Shown here one piece after another: positions 62,778 through 64,000 of a DNA stretch of 64,000 nt. The translations under genes and the position numbers were made by a program. The notes beneath the pieces were generated by a model. It ran no database searches. It saw only the letters and a list, made by a program, of their open reading frames with translations, and was not told where the DNA came from. Origin of the DNA: JAWCQZ01 sp038869515 [NCBI: Halobacteria archaeon] (GTDB taxonomy: Archaea; Halobacteriota; Syntropharchaeia; JACQPP01); assembly GCA_038869515.1 (NCBI GenBank), contig JAWCQZ010000008.1, positions 21,916-85,915 on the forward strand. The letters are read 5' to 3'. Each line of letters opens with the position of its first letter. The stretch's first letter is position 1.

Positions 62778-63665
62778 TCAGGGAGTTGATCTGAGGAACG
62801 CCACCATCTCCTTCGCAATCCCCTCCGGCACATCCTCCTGCAAAAAGTGGCCCGCCTCCGGGAAGACCACCTTTTTCGCTGACGGCAACCTCTCCTGGAA
62901 CCTCTCCGCCACGGAGACGGGAAAGACGAGGTCCCTCCCTCCCCAGAGAATCAGCGCAGGCCGGTCGGCGATTTTCCCGAGCGAGTCGTCCACCTTGACG
63001 ATGACCGGCCACGCCTCCTCTCCCGACGCCATGGGAATCAGCCGCGGGAACGCCAGGACCCCGGCCCGCGATTCCGGCGTCGGGAACGGGGCCCGGTAGG
63101 CATCCATGACCTCCTTCACCCGTTGCTTGCTGGCGATGCCCCCGGGCAGGAGGACCTCCACGAAGAAGTTCTGGTTCAGGACCATTCCCTCCCCCTTCGG
63201 TTCCCGGAGCATCGCGAGGAAGGGCGGAATCTTCGCCTTCGCGTGGGGCTTGAACGCCCAGGTGTTCAGAATGACCAGCCGCTTCACCCGGTCCAAGTGG
63301 CCGGCCGCCCACCCGAGGCCGATGGGGCCGCCCCAGTCGTGGACGACGACCGTGACGTCGCGGAGGTCGAGGCGGTCGGCGAGCGCGGTCAGGTCTGCGA
63401 TGTGGCCGTGGATGGTGTAGTCGGTCCAGCGGGGCCCGCGCTTGTCGCTCCGGCCGAAACCGATGTAGTCGGGCGCGATGGCCCGGAACCCCGCGCCGAC
63501 CACGGAGGGGAGGATGTTGCGGTAGAGGAAGGACCAGGTCGGGTTGCCGTGGAGGAAGAGGATGGGCTCGCCCTTGCCCTCGTCCACGTAGTGCATCTGG
63601 AGGCCTGCTCCTATCTCCGCAAAGTGCGGCACGAACGGGAAGCGGCCACCAAATGTCCAGTCCAT
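62778..63665 (-). CDS. Haloalkane-dehalogenase-like alpha/beta hydrolase
   Basis: 295 residues from the ATG at 63665. EPILFLHGNPTWSFLYRNILP carries the His-Gly oxyanion region and the halide-binding Asn position. VTVVVHDWGGPIGLGWAAGH has Asp as nucleophile with the adjacent Trp that binds halide. A cap domain (about 140-215) precedes ILWGGRDLVFP (acid) and EAGHFLQEDVPEGIAKEMVAFL (catalytic His). Retention of Asp nucleophile, Asn and Trp favours true dehalogenase chemistry over epoxide or ester hydrolysis, though natural substrates of such enzymes are seldom known. It is convergent with the DHFR-like gene and lies inside the palindrome-flanked region. Confidence 0.88.
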   Translation of the reverse strand: MDWTFGGRFPFVPHFAEIGAGLQMHYVDEGKGEPILFLHGNPTWSFLYRNILPSVVGAGFRAIAPDYIGFGRSDKRGPRWTDYTIHGHIADLTALADRLDLRDVTVVVHDWGGPIGLGWAAGHLDRVKRLVILNTWAFKPHAKAKIPPFLAMLREPKGEGMVLNQNFFVEVLLPGGIASKQRVKEVMDAYRAPFPTPESRAGVLAFPRLIPMASGEEAWPVIVKVDDSLGKIADRPALILWGGRDLVFPVSVAERFQERLPSAKKVVFPEAGHFLQEDVPEGIAKEMVAFLRSTP

Positions 63666-63691
63666 CGCTCCCGGGTTGGCCCCTCCGGCTT

Positions 63692-63907
63692 TCAACTTGC
63701 CTGGGGTCGCGGATAAAACCGGCCCCTCACGACCTCTACGGGGTAGAGCAGGAACGCGAGCCCGGCGGCCATGATGAGCCCCGAGGCGGGGAGTCCGAGA
63801 GCGAGGAGAAGCGCCGCCGACACCCCGCCGGCGAACCGGCCCAGGTTCAGGAAGAACTCCCGGGCCACCACGGTCACGGGAATTTGCGCTGCGCGCAAAT
63901 TCCCCAA
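63692..63907 (-). CDS. Small membrane protein starting within the right palindrome
   Basis: 71 residues with one long or two short hydrophobic segments (VSAALLLALGLPASGLIMAAGLAFLLYPVEVV). The first ten residues (MGNLRAAQIP) are encoded by the hairpin at 63878-63904, so the frame may be a truncated gene whose original 5' end was replaced, like the ArsR remnant at the other border. The homologous part would then start near VTVVAREFFLNLGRFAGG. No family is recognised. It lies 26 bp upstream of the dehalogenase-like gene and could share its transcript. Confidence 0.5.
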   Translation of the reverse strand: MGNLRAAQIPVTVVAREFFLNLGRFAGGVSAALLLALGLPASGLIMAAGLAFLLYPVEVVRGRFYPRPQAS

Positions 63908-64000
63908 GGTCCCGCCGGCGGACGCCCCGGGCTTCAGACCGGGGAGGAGCCGGCGGGCAGCATAACTCGGTCGGCGCTCGGAGCCCTTGCGCCGAAGCGC
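63878..64000. repeat. Compound palindromic element, right copy (inverted, runs to window end)
   Basis: GGGAATTTGCGC-TGC-GCGCAAATTCCC (63878-63904) is a 12-bp hairpin with the same TGC loop as its counterpart in the left copy read in reverse. Next is AAGGTCCCGCCGG onward (63906-63930), matching the reverse complement of 59927-59950 except for one inserted T. CCCGCCGGC/GCCGGCGGG (63911-63919 with 63949-63957) then encloses CCCCGG/CCGGGG. After 63961 the AACTCGG...GCTCGG stretch weakly resembles the third hairpin. The element is probably cut by the window edge. Confidence 0.65.

Noticed and set aside
60811-63312. 833-codon minus-strand frame across the cassette
   Set aside because: Antisense to the AHSA1, VOC and DHFR-like genes, which carry recognisable motifs.

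Overview
The window is about 64 kb of very GC-rich DNA (roughly 70% by eye) with densely packed genes on both strands. Its gene content is archaeal and euryarchaeal: a proteasome-activating ATPase (PAN), Cdc48/VAT, aMBF1, an MC1-type chromatin protein, aIF5A with deoxyhypusine synthase, GatD, a Cbf5/TruB-type pseudouridine synthase beside EMC3/DUF106 and cytidylate kinase, an XPB-Bax1 repair pair, a GPN-loop GTPase, DUF373 and TIGR00304 proteins, and a WD40 protein ending in a PGF-CTERM-like tail. A DUF835-like protein, MC1 and the high GC suggest a Thermoplasmatota lineage, perhaps a terrestrial high-GC one. That placement is inference. Many genes have a TATA-like box 20-30 nt before the start codon, which fits leaderless transcription. 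The heat-shock gene is an exception: it has a leader and a strong Shine-Dalgarno site.

Layout. 1-8.1 kb: tail of a fumarylacetoacetate-hydrolase family gene, sugar kinase, pdxT, hemA, a DsbA-like protein, MC1, an aldo-keto reductase, a HAD hydrolase and tRNA-Gly. 8.1-11.1 kb: a heat-shock locus (tandem CTAAC-N5-GTTAG operators, hsp20, cdc48). 11.1-17.4 kb: cysS with a divergent cysteine-synthase homologue, a secreted propeller protein, and the EMC3-cmk-truB operon. 17.5-22.9 kb: a purine/methylthioadenosine salvage operon, aMBF1 and PAN back to back, a GH1 glycosidase and an Lrp regulator. 23-34.1 kb: divergent aIF5A/DHS, larB, carB, a CobD/HisC aminotransferase, a small ribbon-helix-helix protein, gatD and argH. 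34.2-45.7 kb: tRNA-Trp, a surface WD40 protein, a thioesterase, a peroxiredoxin, a CrtI-like oxidoreductase, GPN GTPase, CBS protein, aminotransferase, a membrane Lon-like protease plus BFN-domain pair, and divergent acyl-CoA dehydrogenase/SCP2. 45.8-59.7 kb: O-methyltransferase, DoxX, DUF58 and helical-repeat proteins, an XTP pyrophosphatase, an SHMT-SerB-hydrolase cluster, DUF373, a sugar nucleotidyltransferase and bax1-xpb.

59.8-64.0 kb is different in style. Bacterial-looking genes (an ArsR-like remnant, a double AHSA1 protein, a double PhnB/VOC protein, a DHFR/RibD-like protein and a haloalkane-dehalogenase-like protein) lie between two inverted copies of a compound palindromic element. 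Related nested hairpins lie between gatD and argH and inside the 5' end of argH. This flanked cassette and the palindrome family are the least explained structures in the window. Other points to follow up are the extracytoplasmic Lon-like/BFN pair, a glycosylatable loop inserted in EMC3, and an identical 3' trailer on both tRNA genes.
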